This document shows positions 17,717-26,972 of a stretch of DNA of 58,838 nt, one piece after another (positions within the stretch are counted from its first letter, which is position 1; each line of letters begins with the position of its first letter). The stretch spans positions 1-58,838 of the forward strand of contig CAJUKS010000011.1 in NCBI GenBank assembly GCA_910587405.1, written 5' to 3'. The notes beneath the pieces were generated by a model. The model was not told the DNA's origin, did not search any database, and saw only the letters and a program-made list of their open reading frames with translations. A program made the translations under genes and the position numbers. Source of the DNA: an uncultured Alphaproteobacteria bacterium. GTDB lineage: Bacteria; Pseudomonadota; Alphaproteobacteria; RF32; CAG-239.

Positions 17717-19423
17717 ATGGAAAATCTCGACCGTACCGCAAAAATGCAAGACTTTATCCGTAAACATTCCGCTGCCGATTTTGAGATTCGGCCGCTAACG
17801 GCAGACGCTTCCAGCCGTAAATATTATCGGGCTTTTTTTGCCGGGGGCGCCACCGCGGTTGTGATGGACGACGAAGGCTGCCGCTGCCGGACCCGCGAGT
17901 TTGTCGAACTTTCAGACTTTCTGCGCCGTCGCGGCGTATATGTTCCCGCGGTGACGGCCAAAGATTTTGACAACGGATTTCTGCTGCTGGAAGATCTCGG
18001 CGACCTCACCGTTACCAAAGCGCTCACCGCTGATAACGAAATGAAGCTTTATCAAAAAGCGGGAGAAGCGATTGCCAAAATCGCCGCCATACGCGAAAGG
18101 CCGCAATGTGCCGGCGAGTTGTCGCGCCGCCGCATCATCGACGACGTTCGCCTGTTTACCCAATGGTACTTTCCGATGGCCGCCGGTTTTCCGCTGCCCG
18201 ATGACGCCGAAAAAGAATTTCTCGAAATTTTCGAACGCTTGTCCGAAATGGCTTTTCGCGTCCCGCAGCGTTTGGTTCTGTGGGACTATCACATTGACAA
18301 TATCATGCTGCCGCCCGGTCATGCCGACTGCGCCGTTATCGACTTTCAGGATGCGATGTGGGGACCGCTGACATATGATATCGTCAGTTTGCTGGCCGCC
18401 GATCGCCGTACCGCTTCGCCGCAAGTCATTGCCGCGGTCAAGGATTCCTTTTTTGCCGCGCTCGAAAACGTCAGCCGGCAGGATTTTGAAGATTCTTACG
18501 CCTTTTTGTCAATGTATCGCCATCTGCGGGTTTTGGGACGATTTACCACTTTAAGCATGGTAAATCAAAAAGAACGTTATCTGCAGTATATTCCGCAAAC
18601 ATGGCAAATGCTCGAACGGGCGCTCGCTTATCCCAAACTGGCCGAAATGCGCCGCTGGCTCGAACGTTGGATGCCGCAGGAATTACGCCGGCTGCCCGCC
18701 CACAAACCGATAAGACAAGCCATGATGATGGCCGCCGGCCGCGGCACCCGAATGCAAAACCTGACCGATGACTGCCCGAAACCGCTGATAAAGGTCGGCA
18801 ACCGCGCGCTGATTGATTACAATTTCGATCGCCTGAAAGAAGTGAACATCCGCAATATCGTCGTCAACCTTTGTTACAAAGGCGAGATGATCCGCGAACA
18901 TCTTTTAAGCGCTCATCCCGATTTTGAAATTCGTTTTTCCGAAGAAGCGGAAGCCCTCGAAACCGGAGGCGGCGTCAAAAAAGCGCTGCCGTTGTTATCC
19001 GATCCCGCCTTTTTCGTGATTAACAGCGACGTCTTTTACATCGACCGCGGCTACAAACCGGCTTTGTGGCGTATGATCGACGCCTGGGACGAAAACAAAT
19101 ATGATATTCTGCTGCTGCTTCAAAAGTTGGAGGACGTCTGCGGCGACCGCGGCAGCGGCGACTATCGGATCGACCGCAACGGCCTGCCGGAACGCAACGC
19201 TGCCAAAACTGCCGGTTTTCCCTATATGTTCGGCGGCGTATCGATTGTCAGCCGCAAAATTTTTGACGGCATCGAAAACGAAAAATTTTCACTGCGCGAT
19301 TTGTTTGACGTGGCACAAAGCCACGGAAAGCTTGGGTTTGTCGTCAATGAAGCCGAATTTTTCCACGTCGGTACTCCCGCCGCGCTTGAGGCGGCCGAGA
19401 TAAAAATTCACAGGCATAAATAA
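17717..19423 (+). CDS. Fused AmgK kinase - MurU nucleotidyltransferase (MurNAc salvage)
   Basis: 568 residues. The N-terminal ~330 residues are an aminoglycoside-phosphotransferase-like kinase with ASSRKYYRA, the catalytic LWDYHIDNIMLPP and VIDFQDAMWGPLTYDI: AmgK phosphorylates the anomeric position of MurNAc/GlcNAc. From about residue 335 the chain is a sugar-1-phosphate nucleotidyltransferase with MMMAAGRGTRMQNLTDDCPK and EETGGGVKK-like ALETGGGVKKALPLL: MurU makes UDP-MurNAc. The two are usually separate genes (Pseudomonas, Caulobacter); here one chain does both steps. The start at 17717 follows AGGAG by 9 bases; a longer reading has no ribosome-binding site. Its product UDP-MurNAc is the substrate of Mpl encoded 8.6 kb upstream. 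Confidence 0.87.
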   Translation: MENLDRTAKMQDFIRKHSAADFEIRPLTADASSRKYYRAFFAGGATAVVMDDEGCRCRTREFVELSDFLRRRGVYVPAVTAKDFDNGFLLLEDLGDLTVTKALTADNEMKLYQKAGEAIAKIAAIRERPQCAGELSRRRIIDDVRLFTQWYFPMAAGFPLPDDAEKEFLEIFERLSEMAFRVPQRLVLWDYHIDNIMLPPGHADCAVIDFQDAMWGPLTYDIVSLLAADRRTASPQVIAAVKDSFFAALENVSRQDFEDSYAFLSMYRHLRVLGRFTTLSMVNQKERYLQYIPQTWQMLERALAYPKLAEMRRWLERWMPQELRRLPAHKPIRQAMMMAAGRGTRMQNLTDDCPKPLIKVGNRALIDYNFDRLKEVNIRNIVVNLCYKGEMIREHLLSAHPDFEIRFSEEAEALETGGGVKKALPLLSDPAFFVINSDVFYIDRGYKPALWRMIDAWDENKYDILLLLQKLEDVCGDRGSGDYRIDRNGLPERNAAKTAGFPYMFGGVSIVSRKIFDGIENEKFSLRDLFDVAQSHGKLGFVVNEAEFFHVGTPAALEAAEIKIHRHK

Positions 19424-19431
19424 AAAAGGTG

Positions 19432-19458
19432 TTGACAACTTGAGCAAAATGCTATTAT
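19432..19458 (+). promoter_or_regulatory. Predicted promoter of the tRNA-Tyr/tRNA-Gly/tuf unit
   Basis: TTGACA at 19432-19437 and TATTAT at 19453-19458, 60 bp before tRNA-Tyr. The spacer is 15 bp for this -10; an offset -10 (TTATTT) gives 17. It lies directly after the amgK-murU stop and is the only promoter-like signal before the tRNAs. Confidence 0.55.
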
Positions 19459-19520
19459 TTGCAAGAATGAAATTTGCAAAAAGGATTTCAACTCCTTTTT
19501 CCCTCAGTCTGAATTTTCAT

Positions 19521-19606
19521 GGAGGGGTGGCAGAGCGGTCAAATGCAACGGACTGTAAATCCGTCGACTTTAGTCTACGAAAGTTCGAATCTTTCCCCCT
19601 CCACCA
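19521..19606 (+). tRNA. tRNA-Tyr (anticodon GTA)
   Basis: An 86-nt class II tRNA with encoded CCA. The acceptor stem GGAGGGG pairs with CCCCTCC; the anticodon GTA at 19555-19557 is in the loop CTGTAAA, followed by a long variable arm and GTTCGAATC in the T-loop. The long arm and GTA identify tyrosine. It lies upstream of tRNA-Gly and tuf. Confidence 0.96.
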
Positions 19607-19644
19607 TTTTAATTCGACGGGCTTGATGCAAGAACATTCTTTGC

Positions 19645-19718
19645 GCGGGTGTAGCTCAATGGTAGAGCAGAAGCCTTCCAAGCTTATGACGGGGGTTCGA
19701 TTCCCCTCACCCGCTCCA
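19645..19718 (+). tRNA. tRNA-Gly (anticodon TCC)
   Basis: A 74-nt class I tRNA with encoded CCA. Acceptor stem GCGGGTG pairs with CACCCGC; D-arm AGCTCAATGGTAGAGC; anticodon TCC at 19677-19679 in CTTCCAA; T-arm GGGGGTTCGATTCCCCT. The tyr-gly-tuf order recalls the E. coli tyr-gly-thr-tufB unit without the Thr gene. Confidence 0.97.
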
Positions 19719-19769
19719 AATTTTTGATCAAGATTTTGGTTTTAACAACACAAATAGGAAGACAGATAA

Positions 19770-20960
19770 ATGGCAAAAGAGAAATTTGAAAGAAGCAAGC
19801 CGCACTGCAATATCGGCACGATCGGTCACGTAGACCACGGAAAGACGACGTTGACGGCAGCGATTACGAAAGTATTGGCGGAACAGGGCGGTGCAGAATT
19901 TGCAGCTTATGATCAGATTGACAAGGCACCTGAAGAAAGAGCCCGCGGGATTACGATTTCGACGGCTCACGTAGAATATGAAACCCCGAAACGTCACTAT
20001 GCGCACGTAGACTGCCCGGGCCACGCTGACTATGTAAAGAACATGATTACCGGTGCGGCACAGATGGACGGTGCGATTTTGGTTGTATCGGCAGCCGACG
20101 GTCCGATGCCGCAGACGCGCGAGCACATTTTGTTGGCTCGTCAGGTAGGCGTACCGGCGATTGTTGTATACATGAACAAGGTAGACCAGGTAGACGATCC
20201 GGAACTGTTGGAATTGGTAGAAATGGAAATCCGCGATCTGTTGAGCTCTTACGGTTTCCCCGGCGACGAGATTCCGATTGTGAAAGGATCTGCGTTAGCA
20301 GTATTGGAAAACAGCGACACCAAGATCGGCCACGATTCGATTATTGAATTGATGAACGCTGTCGATGATTACATTCCGCAGCCGGATCGTCCGAAAGACA
20401 AACCGTTCCTGATGCCGATTGAAGACGTATTTTCGATTTCGGGCCGCGGTACGGTTGTTACCGGTCGTGTTGAACGCGGTGTTATCCATGTCGGCGACGA
20501 TATTGAAATCATCGGTATCAAACCGACCCAGAAGACGACTTGTACGGGTGTTGAAATGTTCCGTAAACTTCTGGACCAGGGTGAAGCTGGCGACAACATC
20601 GGTGTTCTGCTTCGCGGTACGAAGAGAGAAGAAGTTGAACGCGGTCAGGTATTGGCAGCACCGGGTTCTGTTACGCCGCATACCGAGTTTGAATGCGAAT
20701 GCTACATTCTGACGAAAGAAGAAGGCGGTCGTCATACGCCGTTCTTCAACAACTATCGTCCTCAGTTCTATTTCCGTACGACGGACATTACCGGTGCGGT
20801 AGAATTGCCGGAAGGAACGGAGATGGTTATGCCGGGCGACAACATCCGGATGAAGGCAACCTTGATCCACCCTGTAGCGATGGAAGAAGGCTTGCGTTTT
20901 GCGATCCGCGAAGGCGGCCGTACGGTCGGCGCCGGCGTTGTTTCGAAAATCATCAAATAG
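19770..20960 (+). CDS. tuf: Elongation factor Tu
   Basis: 396 residues. GTPase that brings aminoacyl-tRNA to the ribosome. G1 GHVDHGKTT, switch I RARGITISTAHVEY, G3 DCPGHADYVKNMITGAAQMD, G4 MNKVD, then the two beta-barrel domains ending GAGVVSKIIK. Codon choice differs from neighbours (frequent GTA, TTG and ACG), as expected of a very highly expressed gene. Directly after tRNA-Gly and followed by a strong terminator. Confidence 0.99.
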   Translation: MAKEKFERSKPHCNIGTIGHVDHGKTTLTAAITKVLAEQGGAEFAAYDQIDKAPEERARGITISTAHVEYETPKRHYAHVDCPGHADYVKNMITGAAQMDGAILVVSAADGPMPQTREHILLARQVGVPAIVVYMNKVDQVDDPELLELVEMEIRDLLSSYGFPGDEIPIVKGSALAVLENSDTKIGHDSIIELMNAVDDYIPQPDRPKDKPFLMPIEDVFSISGRGTVVTGRVERGVIHVGDDIEIIGIKPTQKTTCTGVEMFRKLLDQGEAGDNIGVLLRGTKREEVERGQVLAAPGSVTPHTEFECECYILTKEEGGRHTPFFNNYRPQFYFRTTDITGAVELPEGTEMVMPGDNIRMKATLIHPVAMEEGLRFAIREGGRTVGAGVVSKIIK

Positions 20961-20980
20961 TTTGCAACGCAGACAAAAAA

Positions 20981-21008
20981 ACGCTCCGTAAACCGGGGCG
21001 TTTTTTTT
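20981..21008 (+). terminator. Rho-independent terminator after tuf
   Basis: Stem 20981-20988 (ACGCTCCG) pairs with 20994-21001 (CGGGGCGT) across a 5-nt loop, with one G-T pair, followed by a run of T to 21008. It lies about 20 bp after the tuf stop. The leading A-run would let it work partly on the other strand too. Confidence 0.9.
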
Positions 21009-21205
21009 ATGTCTGAACCCAAATGTTTTACTTTCGTTTTAGCTTGACATCCTCCAAAAGCATAGGAAACTTCAACATTTAGCAGAAAAATACTTTTTTC
21101 ATCTCACTGAACTTAAATTTCCCATAATCGTCGCCATTTTAAAGCCGTCTTCGTCCCGGCTTATTTTTAAGCTTAATTAAAATGTATATTATAAGGATAT
21201 GTGAT
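21009..21205 (+). promoter_or_regulatory. Upstream region of the autotransporter gene
   Basis: Some 197 bp without a gene. It holds the presumed promoter of the autotransporter (no clear -35/-10 pair chosen; several AT-rich hexamers compete) and the ribosome-binding site AAGGA at 21193-21197. Nothing else recognised. Confidence 0.35.
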
Positions 21206-24200
21206 ATGAAAAAGTTTCTTTTCCTGCTGACAGCGTTATCGGTAACAACCGGCTACGGTACATCCGCTCAAACGGCACCGGCAGACGGAAACGTTTATTC
21301 TCTTACGGAAGGAACAAAAACCGACTATCACTTTAAAATACTTGAAAAAGATAATAACGGCAATACCGCCGACAAATATTACAAGTTTAATTTTCACCCC
21401 GAAAAATTTACCGCCGCACCGGAAATTTCATGGCGGAACCCGGACAGCGAACCGCAAGACCAGACCAACCTGCTGACGATTCGCATGCCTCAGGATAAAA
21501 ATCATTATTTTCAGTACGCTTACACCCCCAAAACAGGATTAACCGTTTACAACACCCCGCAAACCAAACTGAGTGGCGATGTTACCGCCGATTTTGCCGC
21601 CAGCCGTGCCCAAGACCACGGTGGCGCCATTAACAACGCCGCTTTCCAAACCATCGGCAACAACACCCAAACCCACGTCCCGTATCCCGATGTCAGTGAC
21701 GTCAAATCCAATTCTAACGGCGGCGCTATTTACAGCACGGCTGACACTGCCGACACCCATATCGGAAACATCACCGGCAATTTCGTCGGCAATCATGTTA
21801 TCAACCCGATGAACTATTCTTACGGCGGCGCCATTTTTAATGCCTCCGCCCGCAACTACCTGACTTATATCGGCGATATTAAGGGAAATTTTATCGGCAA
21901 CTATCTTTCGTCACAACGCAACACCCACGGCGGCGCCATTTACAATTCCGGTGGCCGGATCGGCAACATTACCGGTGATTTTATCGGCAATTACGCCTGG
22001 ACCAGGGATTTAAATGCTCAGGGCGGCGCCATTAACAACAGCAAGGATATAAACAACTATGCGGTGATCGGTGACATCACCGGTAATTTTATCGGAAACT
22101 TCGTCCGTTCGGACAATGATTATTCGATTGCCGGCGCCATCGAAAACCGGGGCACCATGGGTGTGGTTACCGGCGACTTTATCGGCAATCACAGCGAAGC
22201 CTATCATCTGGACGGCCAAGGCGGCGCGATGTGGAACGATGGAACCCTTGCCGGTATCCGCGGTGATTTTATCGGCAACTATGCGATCGGTGATTACGAC
22301 GCCGCTCACACTCAGGGCGGTGCCCTCCTCAATTCGGGCAGTATCGGTTTTATCTACAGCAGTTTCCTTAACAATTATACCCTGACCCGAAACGCCCAAA
22401 CAGGCTATTCTTACGGCGGCGCAGTCTCAACGTCCAAAGCGCTGACTTTTTCGACCGGCGGCACCGACCGTTTCTTTTCCGAAAACTACACAGAAGACGA
22501 AATCCGGGGAAAGAACTACAATGCCCTCTTTATCTCGACCTATAATCTTGAAAAACCGACCGAAGTCACTTTTGATACCAGCGGCGGCGGCAATTGGATT
22601 GTTAATGATAACATCGACGGCGGCAATACATTGACCAGACCCTTGTATTCACGTCATTACAATCTGACTTTCAGCGGCGACTCACCGCTTGACCTCGAAA
22701 ACGGAACCACTGCTCAGTACATTGCCGTCAATAACGACATCATCAATGCCGGTAGCGTTAAAGTGCAAAACACTACCCTTCGTTTCGACACCTACCGCCA
22801 TCCGGATCAGAGTGCCAAAAACTGGGACGGCAGAGGCGCGTTTGCCGCTTCGTTAAATTCGGACGGCACACCCAACCGCGAAGCCGATGCCGTTACTTCC
22901 CTCTATCTGAAAAATGCGGCTTTTTATATTGCCAACCGCCATATTGAAACCATAAAGTTAAAAAATTATTCTTCCGACAACGGATTTGTGCATATTGACG
23001 TTGACCCCGATGCCATGACGGCCGACGTACTGGATGTCAACGGCAACGTCGAGGGGACTACCAAACTGATCGTTCATGCCGCCTCTGCCACCGATATCCG
23101 CAACCGCGGCGCCATCCTGTTTGCCCGTTCCGCCAACGACTCCGCCGGTAACGCGGATTCGTTCGTCATTTCACGCGTCTACAAAAGTCCTTACCTTTAC
23201 GACATCATGTTTGATCGTCAAAGAGATGCCGGCAACCAAAACCATACCTGGGAATTTGCCATGAACGACACCCCAAATCCGGATAAAAACACCGACCCCG
23301 AAATCCCCGACGTTCCGACGCCGCCTGACCCGGTTATACCGGTGATTCCGACTCCGGCTCCTCCGCCCGTTCCCGACAATCGCCGCGTCACGCCGGAAGT
23401 GATCGCCTATCAGGGACTGCCGACGGCCGCTTTGGAACAAACGCGCAATTTGGTAAGCAACATTGCCGTTTCCGTTATCAACGCTGATTATAACTTATGG
23501 GCCAACGGCATTTATAATACATCCAAATATGATTCTCCGCTTAAAATTGATGCCGACGTCTGGGGCATTGAGGCCGGCGGCGACCTGCAACACGATCTCA
23601 ACAACAAATTGGGCCTGTTCCTATCCTACCGCAAAGGCAATTATGATATGAACGGTAAGGGCAAATACTATTACTCGACCGTCGGATCTGAGATTGACAT
23701 TGATTCGTATCTCGCCGGTTTGTACTACCGTTATGACCGTAACCACTGGTGGACTTTTGCCACCGTATACGGCGGCATTCAGAGAGTTGATCTGAAGACC
23801 AAAGACGGCATCAAGTCGGATACCGACGGTACCGAGTTCGGCGGCAGCGTTGAGTTGGGTTATGACTATGCGATCAACAAAACGGTTTATTTGACCCCGA
23901 GCGTGGGCGCTTTCTATACTCAGGTAGACTATGACGACGCCACCGACAGTGCCGGCAAACGGGCAGTTTACGACGATCCGCGCCAGTTGGAACTGGAAGC
24001 CGGGGTCAAACTGACGAAAACGTTCGTAATGGACGAAGGCTATGCCAACCTGTATCTGAAACCGGGCATCGTTCAGCGGATTATCAACGGTGATGAAGTC
24101 AAAATCAGCAACTTGAACAAAATTGATACCATGGAAGATCAGACACTGGGTCGGGTTGAGCTCGGCGGCCGTTACGGTTTCACCGACCAGTTGTCGGCGT

Positions 24201-24277
24201 ATGTCTGGGCCAACCACACCTTCGGCGACGACTACAAAGCGTCTTCGTTCGGATTGGAGTTGAACTACGCCTGGTAA
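21206..24277 (+). CDS. Autotransporter (type Va) with a beta-helix-type passenger
   Basis: 1023 residues from the ATG at 21206 (AAGGA 8 bases before; signal peptide MKKFLFLLTALSVTTGYGTS). The passenger (~25-700) has eight or so degenerate repeats of about 30-35 residues built on IGNITGDFIGNY and GGAI-N, as in beta-helix passengers. A Pro/Asp-rich linker follows (VPTPPDPVIPVIPTPAPPPV), then a ~270-residue outer-membrane barrel ending SFGLELNYAW, with an aromatic last residue. It would be secreted through its own barrel and displayed or released. Role probably adhesion or surface interaction, by family only. It is inserted between tuf and rpmH with its own terminator. Confidence 0.88.
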   Translation: MKKFLFLLTALSVTTGYGTSAQTAPADGNVYSLTEGTKTDYHFKILEKDNNGNTADKYYKFNFHPEKFTAAPEISWRNPDSEPQDQTNLLTIRMPQDKNHYFQYAYTPKTGLTVYNTPQTKLSGDVTADFAASRAQDHGGAINNAAFQTIGNNTQTHVPYPDVSDVKSNSNGGAIYSTADTADTHIGNITGNFVGNHVINPMNYSYGGAIFNASARNYLTYIGDIKGNFIGNYLSSQRNTHGGAIYNSGGRIGNITGDFIGNYAWTRDLNAQGGAINNSKDINNYAVIGDITGNFIGNFVRSDNDYSIAGAIENRGTMGVVTGDFIGNHSEAYHLDGQGGAMWNDGTLAGIRGDFIGNYAIGDYDAAHTQGGALLNSGSIGFIYSSFLNNYTLTRNAQTGYSYGGAVSTSKALTFSTGGTDRFFSENYTEDEIRGKNYNALFISTYNLEKPTEVTFDTSGGGNWIVNDNIDGGNTLTRPLYSRHYNLTFSGDSPLDLENGTTAQYIAVNNDIINAGSVKVQNTTLRFDTYRHPDQSAKNWDGRGAFAASLNSDGTPNREADAVTSLYLKNAAFYIANRHIETIKLKNYSSDNGFVHIDVDPDAMTADVLDVNGNVEGTTKLIVHAASATDIRNRGAILFARSANDSAGNADSFVISRVYKSPYLYDIMFDRQRDAGNQNHTWEFAMNDTPNPDKNTDPEIPDVPTPPDPVIPVIPTPAPPPVPDNRRVTPEVIAYQGLPTAALEQTRNLVSNIAVSVINADYNLWANGIYNTSKYDSPLKIDADVWGIEAGGDLQHDLNNKLGLFLSYRKGNYDMNGKGKYYYSTVGSEIDIDSYLAGLYYRYDRNHWWTFATVYGGIQRVDLKTKDGIKSDTDGTEFGGSVELGYDYAINKTVYLTPSVGAFYTQVDYDDATDSAGKRAVYDDPRQLELEAGVKLTKTFVMDEGYANLYLKPGIVQRIINGDEVKISNLNKIDTMEDQTLGRVELGGRYGFTDQLSAYVWANHTFGDDYKASSFGLELNYAW

Positions 24278-24311
24278 TTGATATGATTTAGATGTCAGAT
24301 TCGTTTCTGCA

Positions 24312-24349
24312 ATCCCGTCAAACCGACCGGTTTTTGACGGGGCTTTTTC
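24312..24349 (+). terminator. Terminator after the autotransporter
   Basis: Stem CCCGTCAAACC (24314-24324) pairs with the matching arm ending GACGGG around 24329-24342, with a small bulge, followed by GCTTTTTCTTT. It lies about 35 bp past the stop codon. Confidence 0.8.
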
Positions 24350-24479
24350 TTTGCTTTGGTTTGCCAATGCTGTTTTTTTGTTTGACACTTTAACAAAAAG
24401 AAGTTATTAAGTAGCTGAAAAAACCGAGAACCTTCTTTAAAGAAGGCTTTAAATAACAATAATAAACCGGAGAAATACA

Positions 24480-24614
24480 ATGAAACGCACATATCAACCC
24501 TCTAAATTAGTAAGAGCCCGCCGCCATGGTTTCCGCACCCGTATGGCTACTCAGGGCGGACGCAAAGTTTTAGCTGCCCGCAGAGCCAGAGGACGCGCTA
24601 AACTGTCAGCTTAA
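24480..24614 (+). CDS. rpmH: Ribosomal protein L34 (bL34)
   Basis: 44 residues, the standard length: MKRTYQPSKLVRARRHGFRT, then RMATQGGRKVLAARRARGRA and KLSA. CCGGAG lies about 8 bases before the ATG. First gene of rpmH-rnpA-yidD-yidC-yihA; the 11-bp gap to rnpA shows cotranscription. The ~130 bp upstream, after the previous terminator, contains a small hairpin (CCTTCTTTAAAGAAGG near 24431) and presumably the promoter. Confidence 0.98.
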   Translation: MKRTYQPSKLVRARRHGFRTRMATQGGRKVLAARRARGRAKLSA

Positions 24615-24625
24615 GGCACGGGCAG

Positions 24626-25033
24626 ATGCCGGCTTTTTCCAAGTTGAAAAAACGCAAGGATTTTATCCATGCGGCAAAATCGGGAGTTTCCGTTCCAACC
24701 CGCACCATTGTTTTGCAGGCGGTTTTTCGTAAACCCGACAGTCCTGTGAGCGGTGCGCGGATCGGATATACCACAACCAAGAAAATCGGCAAAGCAGTGG
24801 TTAGGAACCTTTGCCGTCGCCGGCTTCGCGCCGCGGCGGCACTGTTCTTTGAAAAACTTGCCCTGCCGACGGCAGACTATGTTCTGATCGCGCGTTTCAG
24901 CACCGCCGACGCCGACTTCAAAAACATCTGCCGCGACTTGCAGCGCGGTCTCAAAAAAATCAATCAGACCCTAAACGGAGAAGCCGATCATGATCAACCG
25001 GATACTCAAGTTCCCGTTTCTGCTGCTGATTAA
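24626..25033 (+). CDS. rnpA: Ribonuclease P protein component
   Basis: 135 residues. Binds the RNase P RNA and aids 5' trimming of pre-tRNA. It begins FSKLKKRKDFIHAAKSG, and has the family signature KKIGKAVVRNLCRRRLRAA. The C-terminal ~20 residues overlap yidD in another frame by 44 bp, so the tail may be little constrained. Confidence 0.95.
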   Translation: MPAFSKLKKRKDFIHAAKSGVSVPTRTIVLQAVFRKPDSPVSGARIGYTTTKKIGKAVVRNLCRRRLRAAAALFFEKLALPTADYVLIARFSTADADFKNICRDLQRGLKKINQTLNGEADHDQPDTQVPVSAAD

Positions 25034-25253
25034 ATTCTATCAAAAAGCCATTTCTCCTTTTCTTCCGCACAGCTGCCGCTTTCAGCCCACTTGCTCGCAA
25101 TATATGCTGGAGGCCATTCAGATTCACGGCATTATCAAAGGAATCTGTCTCGGCACCCGCCGTCTTTTGCGCTGTCATCCTTGGGGAGGTTCAGGTTTCG
25201 ATCCGGTTCCGCCCAAATCAAACCGCAGGGCCGGAGATAAAAACTTGCATTGA
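24990..25253 (+). CDS. yidD: Membrane protein insertion efficiency factor YidD
   Basis: 87 residues. Amphipathic membrane-associated protein that helps YidC insert membrane proteins. Signature: LIKFYQKAISPFLPHSCRFQ, then PTCSQYMLEAI and LRCHPWGGSGFDPVP, with the conserved cysteines. Starts inside rnpA. The usual rnpA-yidD-yidC order is kept. Confidence 0.95.
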   Translation: MINRILKFPFLLLIKFYQKAISPFLPHSCRFQPTCSQYMLEAIQIHGIIKGICLGTRRLLRCHPWGGSGFDPVPPKSNRRAGDKNLH

Positions 25254-25308
25254 AAATAAATACTGTTATATTCGTGTGATAAATAAATTTTAAGGGAATT
25301 CAACAACA

Positions 25309-26970
25309 ATGAACGACGACATCAAAAGCTTCTACACGGCAATCATTTTGTCGCTGGCGCTTATTTTCATCACCAACCATTTCTTTTTCAAAAAAGACAT
25401 TACTCCGGAAGCACCGGCGGTTGCGGTTAATGCCCCGGAAACTGAAAATAAAACCCCTGCTGCCGAATCACAGCCGGATGCCGTTCTTTCCTCCCAAGCC
25501 GCGGTTGCCGCTTTTCCGCATATTGACATCAGCACGCCCGCTCTCACCGGTTCTTTCCGCACCCGCGGATTCCGCATCGACAATTTGTGGCTGGAAAAAT
25601 ATAAACAAACCCTTTCACCCGACAGTCCGGACGTTGAACTGCTGTCTCCTGCCAAAACCTCCAACCCTTATTATGCAGAATTCGGCTGGTTGGCCGGAGA
25701 TACGTCGATTCGTTTGCCCAACGCCGACACGCAGTGGAACGTCAAAGGCAACAAATTAACCCCCGAAACCCCGGTGGTTTTGGAATGGGAAAACGGACAG
25801 GGCTTAAAATTTATTACCAAAATTTCGCTCGACCAAAACTATATGTTTACCGTCAGCCAAGCGGTTGAAAACAATACCGGCAACAACGTCACCCTCTATC
25901 CCTACGGCCTGATTGCCCGTTCTCCGGCAGCCGTCGGCAGCCGCAGCGTCGTTCATGAAGGAATGGTCGGCGTGATGGATGCAACCTTAAAAGAAATCAA
26001 ATACGACGATTTGGAAAAAGAGAACGAAGAGTTCGTCACCTCGGGCGGCTGGCTCGGTTTTACCGACCGTTACTGGTTTTCGGCAATTATTCTCAACCCG
26101 CAGGTTGAAAGCAAGGTCAAATTCAGCAAAAGCGGCGACAACCTCTATCAGAGCGATTTCGTCGGCGCACCCGTCACCATTGTTCCCGGCGCGGTCGGTT
26201 CCGATCAGATTATGTTCTATGCCGGTGCCAAAGAAATTAAACTGCTCGACAAATATACCAAAACTTACAACATCCCCAAGTTTGATCTTGCGGTCGACTT
26301 CGGCTGGTACTATTTTCTCACCAAGCCTTTTTTCTACATTCTCGACTTTTTGTATAACATTATCGGCAACATGGGCTGGGCAATTCTGTTATTTGCCGCT
26401 CTGTTACGACTGGTAATGTTCCCGATTGCCAACAAGTCCTATGAAAATATGGCCAAGATGAAAAAACTGCAGCCCAAACTGAAAGAGTTGCAGGAGAAAT
26501 ATGACGATAAAGTCAAACTTCAGCAAGAAACGATGGAACTGTATCGCCGCGAGAAAATCAATCCCGCCGCCGGATGCTTGCCGATGTTTATTCAGATTCC
26601 GGTCTTTTTCTCGCTCTACAAAGTTTTGAACATCGCCATCGAAATCCGCCATGCTCCGTTCATCGGCTGGATTAAAGACCTTTCGGCGCCCGATCCGTTG
26701 ACGTTATCGGTTATTACTCACCTTCCGATACCGGCCTTTCTCAACATCGGCGTATGGCCGATCATCATGGGGCTGACCATGTATATCCAACAAAAACTTA
26801 ACCCGGCTCCGACCAACAAGGATCAAGCGCGCATGTTTGCGCTGCTGCCGCTGATCTTTATGTTCATGATGGGGCATTTCGCTTCCGGTTTGGTCATTTA
26901 CTGGACATTGAGCAACATTCTGTCCATCATCCAGCAACGTGCCATCACCAAACGCAATCAGGATAAATAG
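25309..26970 (+). CDS. yidC: Membrane protein insertase YidC
   Basis: 553 residues. Inserts and folds inner-membrane proteins, alone or with Sec. An N-terminal anchor helix (YTAIILSLALIFITNHFFF) precedes a large periplasmic beta domain (~80-330) and the conserved five-helix core, with the TKPFFYILDFLYNIIGNMGW start, the coiled C1 loop MKKLQPKLKELQEKYDDKVK, GCLPMFIQIPVFFSLYKVL, and ending VIYWTLSNILSIIQQ. Typical gram-negative form. Confidence 0.97.
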   Translation: MNDDIKSFYTAIILSLALIFITNHFFFKKDITPEAPAVAVNAPETENKTPAAESQPDAVLSSQAAVAAFPHIDISTPALTGSFRTRGFRIDNLWLEKYKQTLSPDSPDVELLSPAKTSNPYYAEFGWLAGDTSIRLPNADTQWNVKGNKLTPETPVVLEWENGQGLKFITKISLDQNYMFTVSQAVENNTGNNVTLYPYGLIARSPAAVGSRSVVHEGMVGVMDATLKEIKYDDLEKENEEFVTSGGWLGFTDRYWFSAIILNPQVESKVKFSKSGDNLYQSDFVGAPVTIVPGAVGSDQIMFYAGAKEIKLLDKYTKTYNIPKFDLAVDFGWYYFLTKPFFYILDFLYNIIGNMGWAILLFAALLRLVMFPIANKSYENMAKMKKLQPKLKELQEKYDDKVKLQQETMELYRREKINPAAGCLPMFIQIPVFFSLYKVLNIAIEIRHAPFIGWIKDLSAPDPLTLSVITHLPIPAFLNIGVWPIIMGLTMYIQQKLNPAPTNKDQARMFALLPLIFMFMMGHFASGLVIYWTLSNILSIIQQRAITKRNQDK

Positions 26971-26972
26971 AT

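Noticed and set aside
19440..19727. Open frame of 95 codons on the plus strand
   Set aside because: It covers tRNA-Tyr and tRNA-Gly and has no protein-like features.
21700..22400. Possible tandem DNA repeat or CRISPR array
   Set aside because: The repeats are degenerate protein repeats of the autotransporter passenger, without constant spacers.
24350..24480. Possible replication origin near rpmH-rnpA
   Set aside because: This pair marks oriC in some bacteria, but no dnaA gene or cluster of DnaA boxes is seen here.
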